A stretch of 64,000 bases of DNA from Aaosphaeria pasadenensis (lineage: Eukaryota > Ascomycota > Dothideomycetes > Pleosporales). The position numbers were made by a program, and so were the translations under genes. The stretch lies in NCBI GenBank assembly GCA_022813625.1, contig JAKLMB010000004.1, positions 1,426,001 to 1,490,000 of the forward strand, written 5' to 3'. Each line of letters begins with the position of its first letter. The stretch's first letter is position 1. Below the pieces are notes generated by a model. It had not been told where the DNA came from, did not search any database, and worked only from the letters and a program-made list of their open reading frames with translations. Positions 12,101 through 24,081 of this stretch are shown here, piece after piece.

Positions 12101-13816
12101 CTCGATTCGATTCGACTCACAGAGCCACAGCACAGTGGTCACGTTCTTCTGTTGGGGAGCGAGCAAGAGCGGAGCTTGACGAACGTGACCAATTGCTTGA
12201 CCTACTACCTAGCACTGCTTGATTTTATTGAATCCATAGTCACAACAAAGAAAGAATGGATCGCTAACGGAAGACGCCGACATAAAACCACGACGGCGTT
12301 GGGGTTAGAGACTTAGAGTACCGGACAAATTCCAATTCGTAATGTGTAATTTCAAGAAACCCAAGAAACCTAAACCTAACCGTGACATTTTCGTTCCTGA
12401 CCGGAAAATCCACAATAAAACGTAACCATCATACGTTGGTTGACGGTTTGGCCGTTCGTGCGTTTGCATTTGAAATGTCTCGCATCGTGTACGCATCTGC
12501 CATGCTTTAGATTGTGATTGGCAAATAATTATAATTTGGGCGAGTAAAAGTGGTCTGTATCAGTTGGACAGCAGAGCCAAACCCACCCGTTCAGAGCAAA
12601 TCAAACGGGCGGGCGCGGGCGAGGTCGAAGCTTTTGGGGGCCGGGAAAAAGACGTCAGTAAGATCGGACAGATTATCACCCCGCCTTGCCCTCACACACA
12701 GGCTTGCTATGGTGTCTGGAGTCTGGACCGGACCGCCGACCGACCAAAACATCAAGATACAAGACACGAGACAACAGACAACAGACAACCGCAATAAATA
12801 ATGCGAAACCCTAAGGAAACACCCCACCCGTGCGTGCATTTGCGTTCGTAGTCCTCTTCTCATGACCCCACACACGGCCCTTCTTTTCAGGGGAGAGTTC
12901 TGCAAAGATTGATGGAGTGAGAATATAGGGTATTATTTTGACTCTCTCTCAATGAAATTAGCTTTCTCAACTTCCCCTTCCGAGACATTGTTGGGGAAGA
13001 GCTTCGAGATAGGCAGGGCACTACGACACGGAAAGCACTTGGTTGATCGAGATGCTGCCAACGCATTGAAGATCTGCTTTTCCCGTTCAAGGGGTAGATT
13101 GACAATCCCGTCCATTCGTGGCCCGGAATCCCCTTTCACTGGTGACTACCGACTACCGCTTGTGTCGATAATCGCTGGCCAACCGCTCTCGATTCAAACG
13201 ACTTCAATCTACTTTGGTCGCCGACTCGCTTGTGTCCGTCCCCTCTTGTGTCCTGTCTTGTGCCTCTCCTCTCTCTCTCCCCTCTCTGGAAAACCACATC
13301 CTACCCTTTCTGCCTTCCCCTTCCCTTCCCTTGCCCCCGCCTCGCCGGGTTAACTTTGCAACGATAGAAACTCCGTAGTTTGTCCAATAATAAACTGGCG
13401 CCTCGTCGTTTCTCGCTTCTCCCTGGCTCGGGGAACCAACGCATGCGAATCGAATTGATTGCAAAAGAGCAAAACAGGCAGAGGCGCAGGGTCGGCCCCT
13501 GCCTATCCTATCATCCACCTTGACACGATAGATTGATGGAATACTCCGTAGATACATGAGAAAAAAATGCACGGGGTGTCTCACTTTCAACTTCGAGAAC
13601 AAATCGATACTGGGAGTGGGGGGAGTGATGCAACCGTGATGCTGCTGCAGTCATCGAAAAAGCACGCCTCCGAAAGCCACCACGACGGATGATCAACAGA
13701 GGGGAAGCGGTGCTTTTTTGGGGGGATACCAATATTGCGGGCTGGTGGCACCCGGAACTTGCCATTAGGTGCGACAATCAATATTTGTTCATGTCGTGGG
13801 CCTTGTGTCTTGAGTT

Positions 13817-13840
13817 CGCGCGCGCGCGCGCACGCACGCG
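13817..13840. repeat. (CG)n/(CA CG) run
   Basis: Alternating purine-pyrimidine sequence of CG then CACG units, about 24 bp. Not in any supported gene. Confidence 0.8.
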
Positions 13841-14009
13841 GGTGCTCGCTGCGGTGGTGGGTTGCACAAAGGAAGAATGAGAGGAGAGGGGATTGTGTGA
13901 CTATTCGCGCGCCCACCCCTTCGTTTTGCATGAGGACGGAGACGGAGGGTTAGTGTGGATGTTTGTCTTCCGTACCGTATGAGTGGTCCTTGGAAGCCAG
14001 AAGCACGAT

Positions 14010-14030
14010 ATGGGATGGGATGGGATGGGA
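14010..14030. repeat. (GGGAT)n array, second copy
   Basis: Four tandem GGGAT units, the same unit as at 5867-5892, about 8.1 kb away in the same gene-poor block. Confidence 0.85.
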
Positions 14031-14398
14031 CAGCATGCTTTGCTGTGTTCCCTGTGCGATGCACAATCTATCCTCGACCTTTACTCGATGGCGTGTGCGA
14101 CCGGGCAGAACCCAATTTTAGGCCTTTGGGGATTTTGGGCTGGTGGTGGTGGTGGCCGACTGTCGAACATGGCAGCATGGCATGGCATGGCAGACGGGGA
14201 GGGTGAGGGTGAGGGGGGATGGGGAATGCGAACCCGTCGTGTCTGGCATTGGCTCGCAATCCCCTCCCCATCTCCAATGAACGATGCGAGTGTCGTTCAA
14301 GGGTCTCTTTTTTCTTCGTGCCAGATTGTTACGGTCAAGAGGACCCTTCGAGCCTGTTTGTGGCGCTCCCGTACTGTGCTGGAATGAAGGGTACCCCT

Positions 14399-14424
14399 AC
14401 CCCCAGTGACCCCCAGTGACCCCC
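14399..14424. repeat. CCCCAGTGAC tandem repeat
   Basis: Two perfect copies and a partial third copy of a 10-bp CCCCAGTGAC unit. Confidence 0.8.
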
Positions 14425-14536
14425 TCGGACGGCGACGCCGCCAGTAGTCGGTTGATGATGCCTGCACACTTTGTATGATGCTTGTCACTTGGTATGCATG
14501 CTGGTTGTTTTCGGGCTGGGCATGGGCTTACCACAG

Positions 14537-14558
14537 TACGACTACGACTACGACTACG
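14537..14558. repeat. (CGACTA)n array
   Basis: Three to four copies of the hexamer CGACTA, perfect. Confidence 0.85.
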
Positions 14559-17500
14559 GCCTCGCCTGATATCGTACAGTAGCATCCCTGACAGCAATCA
14601 AGCAGGCATTGCAAAGTCGATAACACTCAAAGAGGGTCGCCAGTAAGAAGTAAGTTTAAGCCACCTCAAAGTAAGCAGACGAGCATGGCCAAGCCCTCAG
14701 AAACCAGCAGAATGGTTTGGCGTGTGGCCCCCCGGTCGATCCTCCCGCACGCTTACAGGGCCTGGGAAGGGCAGGGGATGGCCTCTGGGTAGGACCGTAC
14801 TCGTAGGAGTTACAAGACTTAACTTAAGAGTAACATAAGAGTAATACTCACACTCGTGCCATACCCCGTTTAGGAAGTGCATAGACGGTCCGATAATGAT
14901 GTGAACCAGGGGCTTTCTTTTGACTCTCTTGCTCAACTGGACATTGCACTTCTTTTGCAATCCATTCGCTTGGTTTCGCTTTGCGCATCACCCGTACCGA
15001 CTGTTACAAGTAACGATAATCTCACGCGTACCATGCAGTAGGTATTATCCGTCTACTGGTAATCCTTCTCACTCATGTGCTTGAGCCGCAATTCTTTCTT
15101 TGGCAACAATCGCCATCTTCGTCGTCTCATACGTTGGGTCTCACAATCTTCTGCCACATGTTCCACTCCGTCTTGTACCAACCATTTAGACAAACCGATA
15201 AGAATCGATAATAATTGTCCGACCATGACACGCCCCTCTCATCCCCCCACTTCTCCTATCATTCAAGCTTTTTCCTTTCGCTTGCCGTTGATTGTCTGTA
15301 TGCATGGCGTAATCACTTCGAAACTCTGAATCGATCCGCTGCTGGTCTCGACCCTTCACCTTTCAGAACCCTGGAGATTAGTGAACTGTAGAGAGTAATG
15401 AACAATAAGAAAAACCTCCGCAACTTCCCCCCTGCGAATGTTCCGGGCCAGCTAATAGGCCCGACTGTCATCGGGATCTAATCGCGTGCCGAAGCGAGAA
15501 AGAAAAGACAACAATGGTCGAAAAGGGACATCTGCGAGTGCTGACGAGTAGCCACATGACTTGATTGTCCCGTCCTCTCGACCATTCCGGACAAATCGGT
15601 ATCGTGATTATGTACTCGTATGTAGGCCCTGCATCGGAAGTGCCTCATCATTCCATTTGAGGGGCGTCGAGGTGCATGAATGTGGAAACGCTGGGGGACC
15701 CGGGGGACATATTTCTTGCTTGCTGGGCTGCGGTCACCGGCGCTGCCCAATAGTAGCTCCATTACCTCAACCTTTTCTTTGACCAGTTTCCCAAAAAGCA
15801 ACTAGAGCAGAGCCACGTCTCGCCCGCTTGTCTTCCCAAGCGCAGCGGCGGGTTCGAACGAGTCGAGACTCACATGCCCATGGCGATAATCACCACCCTC
15901 ACTACTACAACCTCTTGATTGATGCGCACCCGTCCGATAGGCTTGCAGATTCCGTAACCCCAAATATGGTCTGATCTGACTTCTTCCCTTCGAACCCCCT
16001 AACCCTTTTCCAATCTTGCAATGACCCATCCAGAAACAGGATGTAGACATGTGTGAACAATTCCCCGTCACACTGCGGCGTCGATGACGATAGGTCGATC
16101 CGGGGTCATCATGCTCATGCTCATGCCTGTGATGTGTTTCCATCTAGCCTCACATCTCTGCTTCACCACGGACACCCTGCCCTACTCTTCCACGAGAAGA
16201 AAAACCCACACCCTCCTCATCTCCCACGCTTCACATCAAAAGTGGGCGCGTTCTAGATGCCCCCTTCGACATCTGCATCCACCTTTTTGGCGCGCGCGCC
16301 GCCCGCGAACGCACCGCCTGCGCCCGCCCCAAGCCCCCGAGAGATTCGACCTGGGTTATTCACCGACGTCGACGGGTCTTCCCAGCGCATTGACGACAAT
16401 ACAATCATGTCATGTTGTGTGTCGTCGTGTGGTATGTACGTTGTAATTGCACACACGAGAAGGAGCCCACATGTGAAATCGTTAGGCTAGCGTTTTTGCT
16501 TCTTTTTTCTCCTCCTCCTCCTGCTTGCCCATTTCCACATGGCCGCCAGGCTTGCAGGTAGGAAGGAAAAGTCTCCGGCTGGATTTGGACATTGCTCAGG
16601 GGGCTTTGTCGAGGAGAATTTTTTTTCTTCGTCCTTTCTCTTTGCGGTGGACGTCAGGGGAGGATGGGAGGGGGGAGGGAGGGGGCAGCGTGTTCGAAGC
16701 GATGCCCCTTCCTTTCCTGCCTGCTCTCAACCCATTCCATATTACCCTCCTTTTCAATATTCCGTAGAATGTAGAGCACACAATACAATCGTCGTAAAAA
16801 GCGATGTCTGATGTCGAAGTAAGGTAGTTTCTATATCAAGCAATTCGACCCCCCCAGCAACCTTACCCTACGCAGGGCGATCATCGTTCGTCCAGCAACC
16901 AAGTGCTCGGGTACCTGCCCAGCTGGAGGTCCTGCCCTTTTCAGTCACTGCCCCGAGGGAGAGAGCGAACGGAGAAAACGTCCGCGCGCTGGGACCACCG
17001 CTTATACGGTGATCTCTTTTCTCTGTTTTTGTTTCGCCTTGCCTCCTCCGCACGTACGGTGGAGTAGATTAGATCAGATCGGCATTGCGGTTTGGATGGG
17101 TGGCTATCGTGGTGGGTGGTGATGGTGGTGGTTGTGGTGTTGTAGATCGTTGGAGGCCTGAGTGGCGTGGTTTCGTTCGTACGATGCCTGTTTTTGTAAC
17201 TGTTGCTGGGGATTGGTTTACTTGGTGATGGAGGGAATGACGGTGGTATTTAACGTTGTTCGTTATGATTATATTTTTACTCTTGAGATAATGTCTATTC
17301 AATTGCAATTGTCATGGCCGTATCCTGTCAACGTATTTGTGCCTATTGCTATTGATTATTTGTAAACTACAAGTATCTGTAAATCATTCTGACTTTGCTA
17401 TGAACCATGAGAGAAGACATGCTGGAAATAGAACAGGGCAACATAATAGATAATGTATCAAGGTATCACAAGATGCAAAATAGCCTTAGAAGAAATGTGA

Positions 17501-17662
17501 TTAGGCCTTTTCCTATGCTCATATACTACGGATGCATGGCTTTGTAGGACGGTGAATTGCACGTCCACCATCGAGCGCCCTGAGGAAAAATGTATACACG
17601 CCAGCCTGACTTTGCATGAAACGCCTGCAAATGCCGCCAAAGATGTCATAAAACGTAAATGT

Positions 17663-19237
17663 CTACGAGAGACCAAGTTTCGACCCAAGGTTCCTGAGAA
17701 CGCCGCCATCGCCCATGCCACCCCCCATAAAAGCATCCATCTTAGACCCTTTCTCCGCAGGAACGGCAAAGCCAGCACTCAACATGTTGATGCGAGTCAA
17801 CCGTAAGCGTAGAGTCTGATCGTAACTCTCTGCCATCTCGAGGGCGTTGGAATGGACTTCAAAACGAGGATCTGTCGACGGACAGATGAGTAAGCGATCA
17901 ACGAGGTCGATTCGTGCATCCAGGACGCCAGCATTGATCATATCTTCGAGCTCGGTTTCTATGCTGGCGTAGTCTCCAGTAGGCTGGAACTTATCTGCCA
18001 TCTCATCCAAAGTGACACAGCTGAAGGGAATGAAGTATTGGACTATGCTCTTCGTCCGAATGTTGTTGTAAATCTCCGATACCCGGCTGGAAAGATAAAC
18101 ATCCAAGAGATAGTCATTACGGTAACTTTCAAGGACCTCTAGGCAGGCACTGTACTTCGAGTTACAGAAGAGTGTGATGGCGCGGCGTATATGTGGCTCC
18201 AATTCGAGGAAGTTGCGGAAGTCGGTGTTTGATAAAACCTTCTGCTGTAACTCGACACGGTCCATCGAAGCAAGTGCACAGAGACCTCCGTAGACTGCCA
18301 CATCATTACCGGACAAGGCTTCTCTTTGCCAGGTGATGCCTGCCGCGGGCTCCACATTCAAATATGCTGGCGATGTATGGATGAAGCTGGTAGCAGCATC
18401 GCGAAAGCTACCCAATGCCATATGAGCGAGGCCCGTCACTGCGCTGACAATGGGTTCTAGCTTGGCTTTATCTTCTCCCTTTAACTGGGAAGCATCAATC
18501 TTAACGAGTCCAGAATGTACCTGAAGCCAGGAATGCTGAGCAATAGTGGCGAGCGTCACTCGTAAGCCCATGTCGGCAATATGTTTGCTTGATGTGCAGT
18601 GCTCGCGCATCCTCATGTATGCCTTTTGGGCGTCCGCAAAGTTTCCGGTTGCGTAGAAGAAGTGGCCGAGATCCTCGTGGCCCATCTATACGTAATTCAG
18701 CACTATCCAGACTTATCACTACCGACGCACTTACCCTTATGCTCTCCTTTATCAGGTTGTTCTTATAGGCTTTCAACTCATGCTCCAGTTTGTCTTGCTC
18801 TTCCTTCACGTCTCGTTTCTTCTTGTCCACCCATGCCGAATCAATGACTGCCAAAGGGTCGCTGGGAGAAATCTTCGCAAAATCTTCTACCAAGGAAAGG
18901 TACAGCTTAATGTTCTTTCCCTTCTTTGCTTCGGTGATCGCAGTACGGTACGCTTCGAGGGCGAGGAATGGTGAGCAGGAACCTATGTGATGAAGACGAT
19001 GGATGCGAGTTCTTCCTGGAAACGCGTCAGTATAAGCTCAAGAACATTGTCGAGCAGGTCCGAGCAATACCATCATAGTTGGAAACGTAAGACTCGAGAT
19101 CGAACTTTGGAGGATCTTCACTATCGTCAGCAACTTTCCTACGTGACAATGGCGATGAATTAACCTTTCACGACAATTTCCGCTCGAGATCTCTTCCCTT
19201 GGAAGAAGGGTGACTGATCGATACTGTTGGCGGCCAT
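17663..19237 (-). CDS. csn1: COP9 signalosome subunit 1
   Basis: Subunit of the COP9 signalosome, which removes NEDD8/Rub1 from cullins and so tunes SCF-type ubiquitin ligases in nucleus and cytoplasm; in Aspergillus nidulans the complex is needed for sexual development and light response. Exons: 19237-19165, 19115-19071, 19015-18735 and 18685-17663, giving 473 aa. The phases fit exactly, and the introns are 49-55 nt. The N-terminus carries a conserved DPPKFDLESYVSNYDG segment. An Rpn7-type helical-repeat region covers roughly residues 60-320, and a PCI/winged-helix region follows near 265-405, including KSIVQYFIPFSCVTLDEMA at about 346. CSN1 is preferred over its paralogue Rpn7 because this PCI core and the FAVPAEKGSK-type tail resemble CSN1/GPS1. 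It diverges from the helicase gene at 19924, with a 686-bp shared upstream region. Confidence 0.93.
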
Positions 19238-19923
19238 TGTTGAGTTTGTTTGTGTTGAGTGAGTGGAGTAAGTCGTAGCTTGAAGCTTAAGCTTGGTGCC
19301 TACACAACCCACAATTCCGCGGGGTATGCGATCACGTGGCCGCGATGACTAACTTTATCGATAACATCCGGATGGGGTCTCTGGCTATCAGGAATCCTAT
19401 GTCTCCACCTTGAGCTTTTTCTCACATAATTGGTTATGCTATGGATTATAGGAATAGATTTGTCTAAGGCTTGATAATTTAATTGTTCGAAATGCTATTC
19501 GGATCTGATTTCAGCAACACTTTTACCTACAAGCATGTCCATGGGTGTATCATTGCAGATGGGAATTAGTTTGATCTTGGACCATTCAAAAGACTGGAGA
19601 CATTACTTTACTTTCTGTGGAATAAAAGAACGATAAGCTCATAAACACTCCCTTGACTTTACGCCGTATGCTCTTATATACAGTTCAATTGATCAGTCTT
19701 TCGTTGACAGACGCTTCTCTCCACATTCGGTGCTAGCGTTTCCAACTCGCGTTTACGCGTCCCGCGCGTTTGGCCCGTTCCCGTTCACCTTGACGAATGC
19801 ATACCTAGATACTTTATACACCCCACCAAGTAAACCTCATTTGGACGTCACCAACCGATTTGGGATAGATCAGGACTGCTCTTTTCTGAAATATACATCA
19901 CCACAGATCATTATAGTATACTT
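19238..19923. promoter_or_regulatory. Shared divergent promoter region, csn1/helicase
   Basis: A 686-bp gap between two divergent start codons. The csn1-proximal side holds a CACGTG E-box near 19334. The helicase side holds an ACGCGT box near 19755. No other gene is visible. The open frame crossing 19730-19942 is judged to be leader. Confidence 0.6.
19755..19770. promoter_or_regulatory. MluI cell-cycle box (ACGCGT) with adjacent CGCGCG
   Basis: A perfect ACGCGT, the MBF recognition core, sits 164 bp upstream of the helicase ATG. It is followed within a few bases by CCCGCGCGTTT, a second CGCGT-like core. In yeasts such elements drive G1/S transcription of replication and repair genes. A role here is inferred from motif and position only. 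Confidence 0.45.
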
Positions 19924-22844
19924 ATGCTTTCAAGCGCCCTAAAGCGCTGGTCTGAGGACAGCGCTGCAAATGACTCTGGTATGTCCCTCCTTCCGGACAT
20001 GACAAGTACATTGCGGAGACGAAACTCGTACATGTCCAAAAATATATCAAGACTGACGCCTCAACTTCATGCAGATCCAATCTCACACCCCCACCACACA
20101 ACGAGCCCTAACGTCCATCACCACCAGCCGAACAACATCTCGGAGGATGGCCTTCATGGAGTGTCACACCAGGCCATGAACAGTGATCCATCGGTACAAA
20201 TATTCGCTACAGAGCATGGTGATCAATATGCGACCCCAATAGCCCTTCAGTCCATGGATGATGAGAATTTCCCCGACCGGACAGAACACCCTCGAGCCTA
20301 CAAGCGTCAGCAGAGGTATCATGGAATGCAAGGTCTGCCAGCGAGAGCTACCACGCATGGCACGAAGGCCCCAGAAGTCATCAGTCTTTTGGATGACGAA
20401 CCGTCGGTACCAAAATCTGTCATAGAATCTGGCAAACAACACGGTCTCCCTACCGGCTTCCAATCCATAGATTCTATTCAAGATGAGAATCGGCCGCCAG
20501 CGAGCGAATGGAGAGAACCTGAGCGCCCAAACAAGCGATCGCGAACAGAATATGAACCGGCACATTTTCCAGGAAGAACAGCCGCACAGTGTTCGAAGGG
20601 CCCTGTAGATATAATCAACCTTGTGGATGATGACCCGTCGGTACCATACACCTCTCCCCATGGACCTGTAGGTCCAGCACCTTATCACAACCCCTATGCC
20701 GATTCGAGTCCTGCTCCATACTGCAATCCGCCTGGAATTGCAGGTACCGCTCCATTCAATTTTGGTTACGCGAACCCAGGTGTGTTTTACCCTAATACGA
20801 CTGCTTATGGGACTCCATACGAGCATCCACATTATCATGCTCCTCCACATGGATACAATTCTCATCAAACCCCGGACTATCAATTGCACCCAAGTGATAG
20901 AAGTGCAAATTCGGGGTTCACTCATTATCAGAACCAAGCATCAGCTCCATTATCGCCCCCTCCATCCAAAATCACTCCCAAGACACAACCGGCACCAAGA
21001 GGAGCGGCTGCGAAGGCGTTACAGAGCTTGTCTGAAGATCTTGTGCAGACTGCGGAACCAGTCCTATGTGCCGAGCAAGAACGGCTAGTCGAACTCATCA
21101 TGAGCGGGCGTAACGTCTTCTACACCGGAAGTGCTGGCTGTGGAAAATCAACGGTACTGAAGGTATTTGTAAGACGATGCGAGGAGAAAGGGCTGAAAGT
21201 GAATATCATTGCACCCACTGGCCGTGCGGCACTGGATGTCAACGGATCAACCACGTGGACTTACGCTGGATGGACGCCGGATAGCCACAAGAAACCTCTT
21301 GAAGAGTTGATGAAGGCTGCTCACGGAAAGTTTGTCAGTCAAAGATTGAACGATACAGATGTTCTAGTGATTGATGAAATCTCAATGGTTGAGAATCTGC
21401 ATCTGGAACGCCTTAATGCTGTCATGAAGGAAGCCAGAGGCAAGAAAACTGCTGCATTTGGCGGTGTTCAACTTGTTGTCACTGGGGACGTAAGTCAAGG
21501 TTCTCTCGTTTTAGTGTTGCCGTGCGCTAAGTCTTCCAGTTCTGCCAACTTCCACCGGTTAAGCCATTCAGACATTGTATTGACTGCGGCAGAGAGCTTC
21601 AACCCAACAAGGAAAGCACGGAGTACAAGTGTGCCCTACATGGCGTCTTTTATGATAAAGATAAGTGGGCGTTTCGAAGCCAAGCTTGGAAGGTATGTCG
21701 TACCTTTACTAGATATGAGCACGACTGACAGGTTTCAGGAGAGTAATTTCGAGCATGTAAACCTCAGCCAGATTCATCGACAAAGTGACTCCGTGTTTAT
21801 CGGTATGCTGCAAAAGTTACGTATGGGGCAGTGGCTTCTTCCGGCTGAGGTCGACCTGCTACTGAACCATGAGTCTAAAACACACAATGCGGTCAAGCTC
21901 TTTTCTACACGAGAGGAAGTCAAACGGGTTAACAGCGAGCAATTCAACAAGCTGAAATCGAAAGCTCGACCCTTCAAGTGCTTAGACTATTTCAAATGGA
22001 ACGAAAAACATCGGAATCTTCAATCTAAGAGTCTCCGTGGCCCTGACGGCTCTCTGAATTCATTGGTGAGTATACATCACAATCCCTCAAACAGTCCACT
22101 GCTTACATGCTTTAAAGCGAGATCATCGATTCGACCCACAGATACAGCTGAAGCAAGGCATGTTAGTTGTACTATTAGCAAATCTGGATATCAGCTCTGG
22201 ACTGGTCAACGGCTCTCAGGGTGTAATCACCGGCTGGGAGAAATATTCGAAGAGCAAAATGCCTAAGGCAGCCAAGATAAACAGCAACGGCAGGGTCATA
22301 CTCCCAGATATCTCTAGCGAGGTTCCCGTGCTGGGCGGAGAGTATGGCCTCTTTCGAGAACACCGTATCCAGGAGTTCATCGAGGCAGCCGAACGTCAAG
22401 AATGGCCAATCGTAAGATTTGTCAATGGCGTCACCCGTACAATATACGCCGATTGTACAGTGAACGAGCTTGGAGACGATCAGCCATACAGTCTGCTTTC
22501 AAGAGCTCAGATCCCACTGATGGCGGCTTGGGCCATGACAACGCATAAGTCGCAGGTATGTTATGTATGAGGAACTGGAAGTGGATGGATTGCTAAGACT
22601 GGTTTCAGGGAATGACGCTCAATCGGGTCATTGTTGACTTGGCCAAATCGTTCGAACAAGGCCAAGCATACGTCGCTTGTAAGTTCCTTGTAGTTATGGC
22701 ATCCATCATTGTTCTAACAAAGATTTAGTGAGCCGAGCGAGATCTCTCGACGGCCTCAAGGTAATATCATTCCCCAAAAGCGCACAGGGATCAGGCAACT
22801 CTGAAGTCAAAGAGTTTCTGAAAGAGAAATTCGGTATAGAATGA
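19924..22844 (+). CDS. Pif1-family DNA helicase with SUMO-interaction-like N-terminal repeats
   Basis: Probable 5'-3' superfamily 1B DNA helicase of the Pif1/RRM3 type. Exons: 19924-21489, 21540-21692, 21739-22065, 22118-22555, 22609-22678 and 22729-22844; 889 aa, all phases consistent. Residues 1-370 are disordered and rich in Pro, His, Asn and Tyr. The helicase core shows Walker A (GSAGCGKST, about 402-410), Walker B (VIDEIS, about 483), motif III GDFCQLPPV spanning the first splice junction, THKSQGMTL across intron 4, and the final SRARSLDGLK motif. A CxxC...C segment after motif III (HCIDCGRELQ) is unusual for Pif1 proteins and may bind metal. Two related blocks in the N-terminus each end in a hydrophobic-acidic stretch, EVISLLDDE (about 151) and DIINLVDDD (about 229), resembling SUMO-interacting motifs. 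Family identity is firm; orthology to PIF1 versus RRM3 cannot be decided. Confidence 0.92.
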
Positions 22845-24081
22845 TGGGTCGATCGCTGATCAGATCACATCACCAAGCCATACCAATCTGCAACCAGGAC
22901 CTTATCCAGACCAATCTTGCAGATCAACGCTTGATCTCAGCCGAATCTCAGCCGGAACTGAGTTCCAGATCTAAAGTCGATTGGCTTTACGATAGTTGTA
23001 TTTCTAGTCTCGGCCCGGAAACATTTTTACTTGAGAAAGTGACGGAGCAGCAACCGTGTGCCAATCTGAGAAAATTTCCCAGTCCATCTGGACAATGTGG
23101 AGAGTATTGGGATCTCAAGCATGAATTTACGAAAACTGCATACCCATGGCAAGGGATGGCGCTTATGTGGCACTATTCTGGTATTTGCAGTCCTTGAGTG
23201 TAGTACAGATAGGCCTTCTCTGCAGGGCTGATTGCTGAGTATACCTATCAGTTAATATAGCTTGTCAGAAATGTTTCAAGAAGAGTAATGAACAAATTAA
23301 GCTCCCAATGAAGACACGGGCACGCGGATCTTACACTTGGCAGTCTCTATGGTTTGTAACGACATTTTTCCGTTCCGCAGCTTTTAATTGCCGGCAGTTG
23401 ATTGCGCATGTTGCATGGGTATTGCAAATTGAAAGCAGTTTACTTGAGGCAACTCATACGCTCTACTACGTTCATCTCAAGCGGTTTTCCATCTAGACGA
23501 TAATGTGCTTAGACTGGCTGCAGGTCTCAATATGGTCAATGGTGCGGATATGCCAAAACTGCCTGTCATCTCTTAGAAAACTATTTAGGATTTGATTATT
23601 GTATTTGCCTTGTATCCTTACGTATGCCTCCGCTCACCTGCATTGCACCAATCTTCAGTAGATGAATGATCACACAGTGCGGCGCGGTCCTACACAATTG
23701 CAGCCCAACATTGCAACATTTCGAGCACAGAGAGTCGACGGCAACAGAAGCGCCGCATTAATAGATCTGTAGAATTATGTGCTGCATCGGTAATTTGATG
23801 ATTCGCCCTGTTCTAAATTCATCTGTTATGGCAATTAAGGGATACAGAACATCTGAAGTCGATCTTTTATATAACCATGGCCATTTCGACTGCCGGAATT
23901 GTTGCTGCACCTGTACTTTGCTTCTGCGCATCTGTTCTCATTCACTCCTTTAGTCGTTCTTTTCTCGGCCTGGTCAAGCCACTTTTCTTGCCTGGCTGCA
24001 TTTTGTACCTCCAATAACCTTGACGGTGTTATTGACATCACTTCCATTCATTCATTCATTCTATCTATCTACGTTGCAAAG
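22845..24081. other. Intergenic region, helicase to GH114
   Basis: No supported gene. A 118-codon plus-strand frame begins at 22841, overlapping the helicase stop codon; it has no domain and is taken as 3' UTR. The last 200 bp before the GH114 start are CT-rich with CATTCATTCATT and CTATCTATCT runs, typical of a fungal leader. A TATATAA-like sequence lies near 23866. Confidence 0.5.

Larger units (their letters stand above)
5229..17662. other. 12.4 kb gene-poor region with many simple repeats
   Basis: No open frame here shows a recognisable domain, a plausible splice structure or coding-like composition. Most frames are Pro/Ser/His/Thr-rich translations of CT-, CA- or CATCC-type simple sequence. 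The region holds many microsatellites (GGATG, GTAGGCG, GT, AGACT, GC, CGACTA, CCCCAGTGA), five of the eleven TACTCCGTA words and four of the TACGAGTA words. The proximal 0.7-1 kb is probably leader and promoter of the C2H2 gene. The distal end abuts the 3' side of CSN1. Short non-coding RNAs or species-specific small proteins cannot be excluded from sequence alone. Confidence 0.6.

Noticed and set aside
15843..15870. GGGTTCGAACGAG resembling a tRNA T-loop
   Set aside because: The bases after GGTTCGAA are not the required CC, and no A-box or acceptor stem could be placed upstream.
22841..23197. 118-codon plus-strand frame overlapping the helicase stop
   Set aside because: No domain; it starts within the helicase stop codon and fits 3' UTR better than a separate gene.
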